Shown here: piece after piece, positions 35,389 through 44,721 of the stretch
Position numbering within the stretch: the first letter of the stretch is position 1
Layout of the letters: each line of letters starts with the position of its first letter
Origin: Oscillatoria princeps RMCB-10
Lineage (GTDB): Bacteria > Cyanobacteriota > Cyanobacteriia > Cyanobacteriales > Oscillatoriaceae
Assembly: GCA_019359235.1 (NCBI GenBank)
Contig: JAHHHT010000023.1
Location: 1 to 64,000 of the forward strand
Direction of reading: 5' to 3'
DNA length: 64,000 nt
The notes under the pieces: model-generated
Database searches by the model: none
What the model was told of the DNA's origin: nothing
What the model saw: only the letters and a program-made list of their open reading frames with translations
Position numbers and translations under genes: made by a program

Positions 35389-36819
35389 CTACAGGGACAG
35401 TGGGGAAGCGTTTAAGCGCTCGCTGCCAAGCAAGCGCTGGCGGAAATACTGCCGGTACAAGTCGTAAGTTACTGTGACCTGATTGCCAAGCAAGCGCACC
35501 AGTCCCATACTGTTTAATTTGTAAGCGACCGCCGGCATGAGCTGCACTGGAGAGTCTGTTTCAACAACTTGTTTAAAGGCTGAGGCTAGCTCCGGATGCT
35601 GTTCTAAATGCCGCAGGTGCTGTCGCAAGTGGTTAGCATAGATTCCCGTTTCAGTGGGGGCGTCTCTGAGGAGATCCTCTAGAGTGACGTCTTGGCGAGC
35701 AATGTTATAGAAAGCCAGCCGGACAAGATGGGGGTGTCCGCCAACCATAGCCATCAGTTGCTCTACCTGAGTGCCGGTTAAATCTAAGCCGTGCCGGTGC
35801 GCCAAGTCGCGCACCTGAGCTGAGTTAAACTCGGACAGCTCCACCGGCAGCCCCACATTAAACGGGGACTGATCGTTACTGAGGGGGATATAGACTTCTG
35901 TCCCGTGTACGATTGCCAGCCGAAAGTTTTTCCAGATATCGCTTTGCTTGGCTTTTTCATGCCAAGCCCGCAGCAAGCCGAAAAAGTCATCCGCTATTTT
36001 TTCATGGGGGAAAATCCGGTCAACTTCATCCAGCCCCAAAGCGAGGGGAGTGTCAATTGCCGGCAGCAGATACTTTTCAAAGTAATTCGTGCAGTTCTTT
36101 TTACTGCCCAAAAACTTGCTCCACCGGCTGTCTAGCTGAATGGGCAGATCCAGGTCGTCGGTTACGATGGCGCAGAACCACTGCAGGAATTTATCCAGAT
36201 TGGTGAAAACTTCGCTATCGGCGAGCTCGAAGTTCAGCGCCACTGAGCGACAGCCCAGCTGTTCCGCTTCATGCAGCAGCCTGGTCATTAAGGAAGTTTT
36301 GCCCATTTGTTTGGGGGCTTTGATGCGAATTAGGCTGCCCGGTTTGCTAATTTCTTCAAAGGCGCGGGCTTCAATGGGAGGGCGCTCGATATAGAATCTG
36401 GACACCAGATCCAGCTGCCCCCCCGGCAGTTCCAGCCCCTCTGGCGGGGGATCGGGGGAGGTCTGTCGCCGGGGAGAGTGTGGGCTGGCGCTCTCCTCGG
36501 AACCTCTGCCCCCCCGCTCCAGAGCCCCCTTGCTCCCTGAAGGGCTTGCCTCTTCCCGCAATCCCTCCAGCACCAGCCGCACGGTCTTTATACTCACCTT
36601 TTTTCCAGTCACCTGTGACAGCAGCTTCCACAACTTGGGGGCGATTTCTCGCTGCACGGTGTTGCCGGTGTAGCCGGTCACTTGAATATCTTTGAGCCTC
36701 TGACCGGCGAGAGCCTGCCGCAGAATAGCCTTCTGGGCGTCATCCAGCAGATCGCCTGTCTTTTGGCCAATCCAATTGTCTGCCAGTTCTACCAGTTTTA
36801 ACACCTCTACATCAGCCAT
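35389..36819 (-). CDS. AAA-like (AAA_35-type) NTPase with N-terminal HTH-like domain
   Basis: A 476-aa protein. Residues 1-95 are a helical HTH-like domain (ADNWIGQKTGDLLDDAQKAI, LRQALAGQRLKDIQVTGYT, VQREIAPKLWKLLSQVTGKK). Cyanobacteria pair this domain with STAND/AAA_35 ATPases and it has been named in vWA-MoxR-associated conflict proteins. A Pro/Ser/Glu-rich linker follows, then the NTPase: Walker A KAPKQMGKTSLMTRL (about 165-179) and Walker B LALGLDEVDRIF (about 258-269), with C-terminal winged-helix-like LNSMGLVRLLGNQVTVTYDL. ATG 36819 begins the conserved part. The NTPase resembles the one in the GAF protein at 30791. Likely a signalling or defence switch; target unknown. Confidence 0.85.
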   Translation of the reverse strand: MADVEVLKLVELADNWIGQKTGDLLDDAQKAILRQALAGQRLKDIQVTGYTGNTVQREIAPKLWKLLSQVTGKKVSIKTVRLVLEGLREEASPSGSKGALERGGRGSEESASPHSPRRQTSPDPPPEGLELPGGQLDLVSRFYIERPPIEARAFEEISKPGSLIRIKAPKQMGKTSLMTRLLHEAEQLGCRSVALNFELADSEVFTNLDKFLQWFCAIVTDDLDLPIQLDSRWSKFLGSKKNCTNYFEKYLLPAIDTPLALGLDEVDRIFPHEKIADDFFGLLRAWHEKAKQSDIWKNFRLAIVHGTEVYIPLSNDQSPFNVGLPVELSEFNSAQVRDLAHRHGLDLTGTQVEQLMAMVGGHPHLVRLAFYNIARQDVTLEDLLRDAPTETGIYANHLRQHLRHLEQHPELASAFKQVVETDSPVQLMPAVAYKLNSMGLVRLLGNQVTVTYDLYRQYFRQRLLGSERLNASPLSL

Positions 36820-37108
36820 TGAGCACCCTTGGTTCAATGTTTGCCTTTCCAGCATACCATGAATTTTCTGAACTTTCTGATTTTTTTGATTTTTCCAAGG
36901 GGCCTATAGCCGCAATAGTCTTGATTTTTCTGAGCTAAACTCCTGAATTTTAATCCTATAAAATACCCGGATAGCTCCTATAATTAACACTGTACCGTGC
37001 GGACAAGGAATTGCAGGTTTATTTACCGGCCCTGGAAAGTCCGTCAGAAAGTCTGGCAGTCTGCCTTCAGTTCTATCTCAGTAGCCAATCAGGGTTCGAG
37101 GAGTAATT

Positions 37109-39655
37109 ATGGTTCACTCACCGGCTGCATTAGCGACAAGACAACCGAGCTTTTCTGAATTTCTGGCACCCCTGACAAAAAATAACTTAAAAAAAGCACT
37201 GTCAGGAGTGGAGACTAAACTCAGCGTTGTCCATCAAACTCTGTCAATGCTGAGCTTGGACAGCTCGAATTTTGAGGTCATCCTCAATGAGATGCTGAGC
37301 GCCATTACTTGGAAAACGGGAGAGATTCTGGGGGCAGACCGGACGACGATCTATATCCGGGATGAGGAGCAAAATGAACTCTGGTCGATTCTGGCCAAAG
37401 ATGATGGCAAGGGTTCCTTAGAGATTCGCATGCCTGTCACCCAAGGGATTGCCGGCGAAGTGGCAACGACTAAGAAAGTTGTCAATATTCCCTTCGATTT
37501 TTATGATGACTCCCGCGCTGCCGCAGCTAAGGCGTCTGACAAGAGAACGGGATACCGCACCTATACGATGCTGACGCTTCCCCTGTTGAATGAGGAGGGG
37601 GATTTGGTGGCAGTTGTCCAGCTGCTCAACAAGTTAAAAGGCAATCCCATTCGGGGAAAATCCTTGTTAGAAAGGATTGACAAGCAGGGTTTCACGCAAG
37701 AAGATGAAGCGGTATTTGATGAATTTTCCCCTTTAATTCGCCTGATTCTGGAAAGTTCGCGCTCCTTTTATGTGGCGATGCAGAAACAGCGTGCGGCTGA
37801 GGCGCTTTTAGAAGCAACTCGCTCCCTGGCGTCGAGCAGCTTGGATTTGGAGTCAACCCTGAAGCGGGTGATGGATTCTGCCAAGAAACTGATGAGTGCT
37901 GACCGCAGCACGCTGTGGCTGCTAGACGAGCAAACTAAGGAGCTGTGGGCGAAAATTCCTCAGCCAGATGGGTCTTTAAGGGAACGGCGAGTGCCGGTGG
38001 GAAAAGGCTATGTGGGTAAAACGGCTCAAACCGGCAAGCCTCTGAATATTCCCTTTGACCTGTATGACGATGCGGATTCAGAAGTTTCTAGAACATCTGA
38101 CCGGCAAAATGGGTATCGCACCTGCAGCTTGCTGTGCATGCCAATTTTTAACGCCGAAGGCGAGTTGATTGGCGTGACTCAACTCGTCAACAAGCGGAAA
38201 CAGGGGGATTTTTCTGCCTACAATCCTCTTGATTGGCCCCACGCTCCAGAGTGCTGGAAGGCGAGTTTTAATCACAGCGACCGAGAATTTATGGAGGCGT
38301 TCAACATCCAAGCCGGTGTGGCGCTCCAAAATGCCAAGCTGTTTGAAAAAGTCAAGCAGCAGTACGAGACGATTCAGCAGCAGTACGCCCAAATTCAGCA
38401 CCAGGAACAGCTGCAGCGAGATATTCTCCGCAGCCTGACCAATGGGGTCTTATCTACGGATACAGCCGGTCGAATTACCGCCGCTAATCTCAGTGCGAAG
38501 CGCTTGTTAGGTTTGAGCGAGGAAAACTGCTTGGAAGGTCAATCTATCTTGGATGTGATTCGGCTCAAGGGGGGTGAATTCCCGACTTGGTTCCAGGCGG
38601 CTTTGGCTGCTGGCGATGACAAATCGCGCCAGCAATATTATCCCGACCAAACTTTGGTGCCGGTTTCGGGGTGCGAGTGTCACAGCGTCCACCTGTCGAT
38701 TAACTCGATTGCCGGTGCGAGCGCCGCTCAGAATGTGGGCGGCGTTCTGGTGGTGATGGATGACATCAGCGATGAGAAACGTATCAAGAATACGATGTAT
38801 CGCTACATGACTCAGGAGCTGGCCGAACAGCTGCTGCAAAGTGGCAATGCTAATTTGGGAGGCGACCGCAAGGAAGTTTCGCTTTTGTTCTCCGATATTC
38901 GGGGTTACACCAAATTAGTAGAAAGCATGCAAGCCCAACAAGTCGTTAGCATGCTCAATGAATACTTCTCGGCAATGGTGGAGCCAATCTTTAAGTATAA
39001 AGGCACCCTTGACAAATACATTGGGGATGCTATTATGGGAGTGTTTGGCTCGCCGCTGCCCCTGGCCGATCATCCCTGGAGAGCGGTGCAAACAGCTCTG
39101 GAAATGCGCTCTTCTCTGGTAGAATTTAACGCTCGCCGGTTAGCAGACCAAAAGGAACCCATCCGCATTGGAATTGGCATCCATTCTGGCGAAGCCATCA
39201 GTGGCAATATCGGTCACGCTAAGCGGATGGAGTTCACCGTTATTGGGGATGACGTGAATCTGGCGTCTCGCCTGGAAGGAACGACGAAACTGTACGGTTG
39301 CGACATCGCAATTAGCGGCAGCACTTATCAGTGCTGCGGCGATCTCCTGTGGGTGCGAGAACTGGATATGGTTCGGGTGAAGGGAAGACACCAGCCGGTG
39401 TCTATCTATGAATTGGTGGGGTTGCGCACCGATCCAATTTCCGAAACCAAGCAGCGAGTGATTGAGCTTTACGAGCAAGGGCGCAAGTATTATCTCAATC
39501 GCCAGTTGGAGCGGGCTTTAGAGAAGTTTGAGGCGGTTCTGGAGATCGACAGCCACGATCTCGCCGCGCTTTTGCACCAGCAGCGCTGTCAAAACTGGAT
39601 TCGCACCCCGCTCCCAGAGGGCTGGGACGGGATCGAAACCCTCACGGAAAAATAG
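37109..39655 (+). CDS. Adenylate cyclase, GAF-GAF-PAS-class III (CyaB1/CyaB2-like)
   Basis: An 848-aa soluble cyclase that should make cAMP from ATP. Domains: GAF-A (about 50-225, ending in NKLKG...GFTQEDE), GAF-B (about 245-415, NKRKQGDF...SFNHSDR), a coiled coil, PAS (about 435-550), class III catalytic domain (about 580-770), and a TPR-like tail. Catalytic residues: metal-binding Asp in FSDIRGY (about 595) and GDAIMGVFG (about 639), and the adenine-specifying Lys in AKRMEFTVIGDD. The GAF NKFDE-type motifs are those that bind cAMP in Anabaena CyaB1 and CyaB2, implying feedback control. ATG 37109 follows CGAGGAGTAATT. It diverges from the AAA-like gene at 36819. Confidence 0.94.
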   Translation: MVHSPAALATRQPSFSEFLAPLTKNNLKKALSGVETKLSVVHQTLSMLSLDSSNFEVILNEMLSAITWKTGEILGADRTTIYIRDEEQNELWSILAKDDGKGSLEIRMPVTQGIAGEVATTKKVVNIPFDFYDDSRAAAAKASDKRTGYRTYTMLTLPLLNEEGDLVAVVQLLNKLKGNPIRGKSLLERIDKQGFTQEDEAVFDEFSPLIRLILESSRSFYVAMQKQRAAEALLEATRSLASSSLDLESTLKRVMDSAKKLMSADRSTLWLLDEQTKELWAKIPQPDGSLRERRVPVGKGYVGKTAQTGKPLNIPFDLYDDADSEVSRTSDRQNGYRTCSLLCMPIFNAEGELIGVTQLVNKRKQGDFSAYNPLDWPHAPECWKASFNHSDREFMEAFNIQAGVALQNAKLFEKVKQQYETIQQQYAQIQHQEQLQRDILRSLTNGVLSTDTAGRITAANLSAKRLLGLSEENCLEGQSILDVIRLKGGEFPTWFQAALAAGDDKSRQQYYPDQTLVPVSGCECHSVHLSINSIAGASAAQNVGGVLVVMDDISDEKRIKNTMYRYMTQELAEQLLQSGNANLGGDRKEVSLLFSDIRGYTKLVESMQAQQVVSMLNEYFSAMVEPIFKYKGTLDKYIGDAIMGVFGSPLPLADHPWRAVQTALEMRSSLVEFNARRLADQKEPIRIGIGIHSGEAISGNIGHAKRMEFTVIGDDVNLASRLEGTTKLYGCDIAISGSTYQCCGDLLWVRELDMVRVKGRHQPVSIYELVGLRTDPISETKQRVIELYEQGRKYYLNRQLERALEKFEAVLEIDSHDLAALLHQQRCQNWIRTPLPEGWDGIETLTEK

Positions 39656-39670
39656 GAATTTCCTGGTTAT

Positions 39671-39836
39671 ACCAAGTTGGTCAACCTAGTATTATAACCC
39701 TAGTTGCTCCTTATAAGTCTAAGCATCCAGATCCCCCCAAACCCCCCTTAAAAAGGGGGGCTTTGAAAATGTCCCCCCCTTTTTAAGGGGGGGCTAGGGG
39801 GGGATCTAATACTGGGTTAGCCAACTTAGTATTATA
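39671..39836. repeat. Composite palindromic repeat (CCCCCC/GGGGGG type)
   Basis: The outer inverted arms ACCAAGTTGGTCAACCTAGT (39671-39690) and ACTGGGTTAGCCAACTTAGT (39811-39830) enclose a GATCCCCCCAAACCCCCCTT ... AAGGGGGGGCTAGGGGGGGATC unit. The inner unit also occurs at 41211-41368. Non-coding, MITE-like. Confidence 0.75.
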
Positions 39837-39841
39837 GGACA

Positions 39842-39869
39842 GTAGAGACGCGACATGTCGCGTCTCTAC
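39842..39869. repeat. Perfect 28-bp palindrome
   Basis: GTAGAGACGCGACA and its exact complement with no loop, 28 bp downstream of the oxidoreductase stop on the minus strand. A cruciform-capable dispersed repeat, possibly also acting as a terminator-like hairpin for that gene (no T tract). Confidence 0.8.
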
Positions 39870-39896
39870 AGACAAGGCGTCTCGCCTGCCTTAACC

Positions 39897-40529
39897 TCAG
39901 CGCCTGACTAGATTAACCGCAAAATCTGGCCCCATTCCCTGGAAGTAAGCCAGATGAATCCAAAGCACAGCCAGGGGTTCAGCCAGCCGAGCTTTGCTCA
40001 AATCACCCGTATCCACCGGCTCAAATCCAATTTCTTGCGCTAGGGATATTACAACTTTTTTCGCCTCCGCATCATCCCCGCAAATAAAGGTATTGGCTTG
40101 CTGGGAGCCAAATGTCAAGTTTTCAAAACAGCTCGCGCCGATATTGTTAAATGCTTTTACTACTCGCGCACCGGCAGCCCATTTGGCAATCTCTTCAGCG
40201 GCTGAAGTCGCGAGCCCAATTACAAGCTCATTCGGTGCCGCTCCCAGAGGGTTCGTGCAGTCAATGAGAATCTTTCCACTCAGATCGCCGGCTTGTTGAA
40301 TGGCTGACTGCGCCGCTTGCCAAGGCGTCGCCAGGATGACGACTTCTCCGTGCGCTGCGGCTTCCTGAACACTGCCGGCTTTCGCCTTTCCTCCCGTTGA
40401 ATCTATCAGCGACTGCACTTTCGAGCTTTGCGGATCTCGCACCCCAAACACAATTTCGTGGCCCTTGCTGGCTAGGATGCGCCCCAGAGCGCCCCCGACG
40501 TTTCCCGCACCAATAACGCCAATTTTCAT
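39897..40529 (-). CDS. NADP-dependent F420-reductase-like oxidoreductase (NpdG/pyrroline-reductase-type fold)
   Basis: A 210-aa Rossmann-fold protein. The nucleotide-binding motif GAGNVGGALGRILASKGHEI is at 7-26, followed by FGVRDP, where the basic residue favours NADP(H). VVILATPW, LIDCTNPLG and VKAFNNIG are the typical family strands. Cyanobacteria generally lack coenzyme F420-dependent methanogen chemistry, so the partner cofactor or substrate is open. It is a single gene; start at ATG 40529. No regulatory element noted. Confidence 0.88.
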   Translation of the reverse strand: MKIGVIGAGNVGGALGRILASKGHEIVFGVRDPQSSKVQSLIDSTGGKAKAGSVQEAAAHGEVVILATPWQAAQSAIQQAGDLSGKILIDCTNPLGAAPNELVIGLATSAAEEIAKWAAGARVVKAFNNIGASCFENLTFGSQQANTFICGDDAEAKKVVISLAQEIGFEPVDTGDLSKARLAEPLAVLWIHLAYFQGMGPDFAVNLVRR

Positions 40530-40559
40530 GGGTTTTCTCTCTTCTAAAAGTGAAGACTC

Positions 40560-40994
40560 TATAGAAAAGTATAGAGCAATTTTTATTGGGGTGAAGTGCG
40601 GGAGAGCCGGCTAAATCGATTCCTTTCTGACTGGGTGGGGCAACTGTGGCTGAATTCTCTCACATCCAGCCACCCGCACCCTTGCGTCAAGATTTGTGAA
40701 GCAAAAGAGGGCTCCGCAAGCGAGCGCTCGCGCTTTCATGGCAGGACAGCCCTTGTGAAGAACTGCCCAGATTCCGCTTGCAGCAAGGCATGCAGCCACT
40801 ATAGCGCCGGCTGTTGCGGCCCTGGACACCCCGTCTTTTTTGCCGGTCACGGCTACCGCCTGTAAAGTTTTAAGGATGAATACTCAGCAATTTCTAAAAA
40901 ATGTAACAAACGCTACATTTTTTTTCCGGCTCGGATTAGAATACAGCCAGTAGAGATTGACTGCTGTCGCAGTCCTATCAGTAGAGGTTGCCCT
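40560..40994. other. Intergenic, no supported gene
   Basis: No credible coding sequence. The 3' end holds a possible -10 (TAGAAT, near 40937) and an AGAGG ribosome-binding site (about 40983) for the 64-aa protein that follows. The rest is unremarkable GC-rich DNA. Confidence 0.5.
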
Positions 40995-41189
40995 ATGTCA
41001 CAACTTGGCTTTACTGTTCCTGCCCTCACGAATATGCAAGACTTGGATCTAGCCGTCGAGCGCTACAAAACCAGCGATCTGAGCGGTGCTGAACTCCTTT
41101 CTCTGTGGCAGGCTATCCGCGATGCCTCTCTCAATCAGACCTTCTCTCAGCCCAAGGATGATGGGGTTCCTGTGGAAAACAGCTACTAA
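40995..41189 (+). CDS. Small hypothetical protein, 64 aa
   Basis: Not recognised. MSQLGFTVPALTNMQDLDLA, then a helical part (VERYKTSDLSGAELLSLWQAIR) and a polar C-terminus (SQPKDDGVPVENSY). No membrane segment or cysteines. It has AGAGG 7-11 bp upstream of ATG 40995, and a repeat block begins right after the stop. Composition and spacing look like a real small protein. Confidence 0.6.
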   Translation: MSQLGFTVPALTNMQDLDLAVERYKTSDLSGAELLSLWQAIRDASLNQTFSQPKDDGVPVENSY

Positions 41190-41210
41190 ATTCCCCCTGT
41201 AAGTAACTAA

Positions 41211-41368
41211 AGTTGCTACCTACAAGTCTAAGCATCCAGATCCCCCCAAACGGGGCGGTCTCCGTGGGTGGCACCGCCCCTACAAAGGGGGGCGCAAGAG
41301 AATTCCCCCCCCCTTTTTAAGGGGGGGCTAGGGGGGGATCTCGCCTGACTCACTTGTAAGTAGCAACT
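41211..41368. repeat. Composite repeat with a second hairpin inserted
   Basis: Outer arms AGTTGCTACCTACAAGT and ACTTGTAAGTAGCAACT (41211-41227, 41352-41368) enclose the same AGATCCCCCCAAAC ... TAGGGGGGGATC unit as 39671-39836. Here a GGGGCGGTCTCCGTGGGTGG...CCGCCCCTAC hairpin (41251-41283) is inserted in the left C-run. Related hairpins occur at 51393-51475. Confidence 0.75.
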
Positions 41369-41376
41369 TGAGTTAA

Positions 41377-41411
41377 GTAGGGTGCGTTACGCTTCGCGTA
41401 ACGCACCCTAC
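41377..41411. repeat. GGGTGCGTTACGC palindromic repeat
   Basis: GTAGGGTGCGTTACGC and its complement with a two-base centre; same family as 2128-2162 with a different loop. It lies 174 bp past the end of gltD. Confidence 0.85.
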
Positions 41412-41584
41412 TGGGCAAACATTTGCTTATACCAATTTGGGATTTTAGATGCCCGGATAATGGAATTGAAAACCTCGAAATTATCTAATTCTTCTCAATC
41501 AATCCTGCTGGGTCAGGGCGAGCTTTTGCCCGCCCGAGAACAGGATAATTGATTGTTTACAATTCCCTAACCGCACCCGACGAC

Positions 41585-43069
41585 TCAAGGCAAATCGGTG
41601 CTGCCCATCAGGTAAAGATCGCACTCGCGGGCGGCACCGCGCCCTTCATTGATAGCCCAAACCACGAGACTCTGACCGCGCCGGCAGTCCCCAGCCGCGA
41701 AAACACTGGGAAGGCTGGTCGCGTATTTACCGTGTTCGGCTTTCACATTGCTGCGCGGATCGCGCTCAACACCGAGAGCGTCGAGCAGCGGCTGTTCGGG
41801 TCCGAGGAAACCCATCGCCAGCAGAACCAACTGAGCCGGTATGACTTTTTCTGTGCCGGGAATTTGCTTGGGAATAAACTGGCCTTTCTCGTTTTTCTCC
41901 CACTGCACTTCTACAGTGTGAACGGCTTTGACGCTGCCATTTTCATCGCCCTCGAACTTCGTGGCGGTGGTGAGATAAACGCGGGGATCGGCACCGAATT
42001 TGGCGGCGGCTTCCTCTTGGCCATAGTCCATTTTGTACACCTTGGGCCATTCGGGCCAGGGGTTGTCGGCGGCGCGACTCAGCGGCGGTTGGGGCAGGAT
42101 TTCTACTTGCACGACGCTGTTGCCGCCGTGGCGAATAGAAGTGCCAACGCAGTCGGTGCCGGTGTCGCCACCGCCAATAATAACAACATCTTTGCCTTCA
42201 GCGGAGATGAAGTTGCCGTTTTTGCTTCCGTCGAGAACTGCCTTTGTGTTGGCGGTGAGGAATTCCATTGCGAAGTGGATGCCTTTCAACTGCCGGCCTT
42301 CGATGGGAAGATCGCGGGGTTTTGTGGCACCAGTGCACAGGACAACGGCGTCGAATTCTTTGAGCAGCTGTTCAGCAGGCAAGTCTTTGCCAACTTCGGT
42401 ATTGCAGACGAATTTCACGCCTTCGTCTTCCAGGAGTTTGATGCGGCGCAGGACAACTTCTTTCTTATCCAGCTTCATGTTGGGGATGCCATACATGAGC
42501 AGTCCGCCCGGGCGATCTGCGCGTTCCAATACGGTTACCCAGTGACCGGCTTTGTTGAGCTGGGCGGCGGCGGAAAGGCCGGCGGGCCCGGAACCGATGA
42601 TGGCCACTTTTTTGCCGGTGCGCTTGGCCGGCGCTTCCGGCGCGATCCAGCCTTCTTCCCAGCCTTTTTCAATAATGGAATACTCGATATTTTTAATCGT
42701 CACCGGCGGGTTGTGGATGCCGAGCACGCAGGAACCCTCGCAGGGTGCGGGGCAGACGCGACCGGTGAATTCCGGGAAGTTGTTGGTTTTGTGCAGCCGG
42801 TCGAGGGCTTCGTGCCAGAGTCCGCGATATACGAGGTCATTCCATTCGGGGATGAGGTTGTTGATCGGGCAGCCGCTGGCCATACCGCTAATCATGGTGC
42901 CGGTGTGGCAGAACGGAGTGCCGCAATCCATACAGCGAGCGCCCTGGGTGCGGAGTTTTTCCTCCGGCATGTGCAAGTGGAATTCGTCCCAGTTGCGGAT
43001 GCGTTCCAGGGGGGCGAGTTCAGAGGGCAACTCGCGGACAAATTCGATAAAGCCGGTTGGTTTTCCCAC
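41585..43069 (-). CDS. gltD: Glutamate synthase small subunit (NAD(P)H-GOGAT beta)
   Basis: A 494-aa flavoprotein that oxidises NAD(P)H and feeds electrons to GltB for glutamate formation from glutamine and 2-oxoglutarate. The N-terminal ferredoxin-like part has the two 4Fe-4S cysteine groups ([28 protein letters not shown]). The FAD-binding motif is [20 protein letters not shown] (about 150), the NAD(P)H-binding motif is [13 protein letters not shown], and the second FAD contact is [12 protein letters not shown]. Length is normal. Start at ATG 43069 ([10 protein letters not shown]). The large-subunit gene lies on the same strand but about 3.5 kb upstream, so the usual gltBD pairing is interrupted. 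Confidence 0.96.
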   Translation of the reverse strand: MGKPTGFIEFVRELPSELAPLERIRNWDEFHLHMPEEKLRTQGARCMDCGTPFCHTGTMISGMASGCPINNLIPEWNDLVYRGLWHEALDRLHKTNNFPEFTGRVCPAPCEGSCVLGIHNPPVTIKNIEYSIIEKGWEEGWIAPEAPAKRTGKKVAIIGSGPAGLSAAAQLNKAGHWVTVLERADRPGGLLMYGIPNMKLDKKEVVLRRIKLLEDEGVKFVCNTEVGKDLPAEQLLKEFDAVVLCTGATKPRDLPIEGRQLKGIHFAMEFLTANTKAVLDGSKNGNFISAEGKDVVIIGGGDTGTDCVGTSIRHGGNSVVQVEILPQPPLSRAADNPWPEWPKVYKMDYGQEEAAAKFGADPRVYLTTATKFEGDENGSVKAVHTVEVQWEKNEKGQFIPKQIPGTEKVIPAQLVLLAMGFLGPEQPLLDALGVERDPRSNVKAEHGKYATSLPSVFAAGDCRRGQSLVVWAINEGRGAARECDLYLMGSTDLP

Positions 43070-43147
43070 AGTTGTGTCTCCGTTTTAATTTGCGTTTTTT
43101 TGTTAATTATAGCGAATGCCGGTGGAAATCAGCTACACGAGCCCAAA

Positions 43148-43223
43148 GTTTGTAGTTGGGCTTTAGCCCAAAGGTTTGTAGTTGGGCTTCAGCCCAAAGG
43201 TTTGTAGTTGGGCTTTAGCCGCG
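43148..43223. repeat. Tandem 26-bp repeat array (3 units)
   Basis: Three units of GTTTGTAGTTGGGCTTTAGC(CCAAAG); each contains an internal GGGCTTTAGCCC hairpin (the third is partial). The start of the unit matches the array at 43998-44100. Confidence 0.85.
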
Positions 43224-43236
43224 CCGGCCTTAGATT

Positions 43237-43800
43237 TTACTCCCCTAGCCAAGCAAATAACTCTCCTACTGTCAGCTGCAGATCGCTGGCAAAAGATGGC
43301 ACAGGTAGCTGCGCTTCAGGCTCGTCGAAAACCTCAGTTTCCTGTTTTTGATGATAGACCAAAACCGAACACTCCTCAGGATCGATGAGCCACCCCATTT
43401 GAGTCCCAAATTTTAGACAGTGCAGGATATTTTTCGTAACTTTTGTTTGGCTTTGCTCCGGCGACAAAATTTCAATTGTCCAATCAGGAGGAATTGAAAA
43501 TGTATTGACAGCATCGCCCTTCTCATCGCGGGGAATTCTGTCTCTGAGTAATACAGACACGTCAGGCACAATTGACCGTCCGCCAAAGGTGCAGCGCAGT
43601 TCTGAAAATGCTCTCCCAATTCGCTTAGGCTTAAGGACTGCGTTGATCGCTGTAGAAAGGTCGGTCTGAATTATACTGTGTTTTCCCTGGGGCATTGGCT
43701 TCTGAATAATTTGGCCGTCGATATACTCACTAGCCGGCTTCGTTTCTGGCAGTTGCAGAAACTCCTCCAGGGTGAGAGTTTTGGGTGGGGTTTGTACCAT
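43237..43800 (-). CDS. Uma2-family (DUF820) putative endonuclease
   Basis: A 187-aa protein of the PD-(D/E)xK-like Uma2 family, which is very abundant in cyanobacteria. Family features: N-terminal LTLEEFLQLPE, EYIDGQIIQKP, the catalytic-core Asp in IVPDVSVLL, and DWTIEILSPEQSQTKV, which carries the Glu of the motif. No host function is established for the family; some members travel with mobile DNA. It is flanked on both sides by tandem arrays of the same GTTTGTAGTTGGGCT repeat, and lies between gltD and the toxin-antitoxin genes. Confidence 0.88.
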   Translation of the reverse strand: MVQTPPKTLTLEEFLQLPETKPASEYIDGQIIQKPMPQGKHSIIQTDLSTAINAVLKPKRIGRAFSELRCTFGGRSIVPDVSVLLRDRIPRDEKGDAVNTFSIPPDWTIEILSPEQSQTKVTKNILHCLKFGTQMGWLIDPEECSVLVYHQKQETEVFDEPEAQLPVPSFASDLQLTVGELFAWLGE

Positions 43801-43997
43801 AATTATTCTCCTTCAGCTGTCCGCGAGAACTCTTCTGGGGTGAGTCCCCTCACGCCCCGAAAGGGATTCAGCTTCCCTGTCTTAAACAGCAGCGTTTCCA
43901 CAGTCGCTACTTTTGCTTGGCTCTGATTATTATACCACAGGATCTGAAAGAATAGTGTCAAACTTGCTGCGGCTCTGAAGCCGGCTGTTGGCTGTCC

Positions 43998-44100
43998 GTT
44001 TGTAGTTGGGCTAAAGCCCCACCGTTTGTAGTTGGGCTAAAGCCCCACCGTTTGTAGTTGGGCCAAAGCCCCACCGTTTGCAGTTGGGCTAAAGCCCTAC
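43998..44100. repeat. Tandem 26-bp repeat array (4 units)
   Basis: Four units of GTTTGTAGTTGGGCTAAAGC(CCCACC), with a few substitutions. Each holds a GGGCTAAAGCCC hairpin. It shares the first 15 bases with the array on the other side of the Uma2 gene, in the same orientation. Confidence 0.85.
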
Positions 44101-44160
44101 AGCCGGCAACTCGCAGTGACATTCGATAAAGCTCCCTGTTTTTTTATAAATTACAATTTA

Positions 44161-44391
44161 TCAGCCTGCCATGAACTCGTAAACGGGGGTTTCGATAACT
44201 CGTTTAGGTTTTTCTTCCCCCAAAATCATTTTCTGGATACGCTCTACAGTTTCAGCCGAAAAGAATTGTTCGCCAGTCTCCACACACACTCGTGCGGGGA
44301 CGTTCTCAATAATAAAGAACTTCCCCTCCTTTTCCAGGGTGTAAGTAACCTTCTGTTCGACAAATGTCTCTTGCCACATATCAGCATTCAT
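44161..44391 (-). CDS. YgiT/MqsA-like antitoxin
   Basis: A 76-aa protein from ATG 44391 (MNADMWQETFVEQKVTYTLE). Its middle and end (FFIIENVPARVCVETGEQFF, then VERIQKMILGE) match the C-terminal half of YgiT-type antitoxins, but the CxxC zinc-finger pair normally at the N-terminus is absent. It begins one base after the DUF4258 stop, so the two genes are translationally coupled as a type II toxin-antitoxin pair with the toxin gene first. Confidence 0.78.
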   Translation of the reverse strand: MNADMWQETFVEQKVTYTLEKEGKFFIIENVPARVCVETGEQFFSAETVERIQKMILGEEKPKRVIETPVYEFMAG

Positions 44392-44392
44392 A

Positions 44393-44698
44393 TCACGTCT
44401 TCCTTGTTTTAAAATCAAGCCACTGATTCGGATCTGGTTCGTAAAGTGTAATGATTTTAACTAGAGGGCGAGAGGGATAGCTGCACTGGATATGTAAAGG
44501 TCTCTTAGCTAGCGTATAGCCTAATATTAAGCAACTGGGGCCGTATTTGTCATGGGGATAATATTCAATAATTTCCCCAGATACAATTGCCTCTCTTATC
44601 TCCCCCACGGTAATCTTGCGCAGAATACTTTGGTCAACCGAATGTTTGGAAAACTCGTACAGCCCTGCTTCTAGCTTATCGCGAATTTCTTCAATCAT
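44393..44698 (-). CDS. DUF4258 protein, probable toxin
   Basis: A 101-aa protein: EFSKHSVDQSILRKITVGEI, IIEYYPHDKYGPSCLILGYT, PLHIQCSYP and VKIITLYEPDP are the strands of the RelE/BrnT-like DUF4258 fold, in which the invariant His (SKHSVDQ) and the strand-end YxP(D/N) are recurrent. DUF4258 proteins are usually paired with YgiT-type antitoxins, as here. Start at ATG 44698, 23 bp after the end of the DUF433 gene on the same strand. Confidence 0.82.
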   Translation of the reverse strand: MIEEIRDKLEAGLYEFSKHSVDQSILRKITVGEIREAIVSGEIIEYYPHDKYGPSCLILGYTLAKRPLHIQCSYPSRPLVKIITLYEPDPNQWLDFKTRKT

Positions 44699-44721
44699 GC
44701 CTTTCCGGGTTTGTTACCTCA

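Noticed and set aside
41549-43207. A 552-codon open frame antisense to gltD
   Set aside because: Same reason as the gltB antisense frame: the opposite strand encodes a complete GltD with all cofactor motifs.
43998-44100. Possible CRISPR array or attachment-site array
   Set aside because: Units are contiguous and nearly identical with internal hairpins; no spacers and no integrase nearby.
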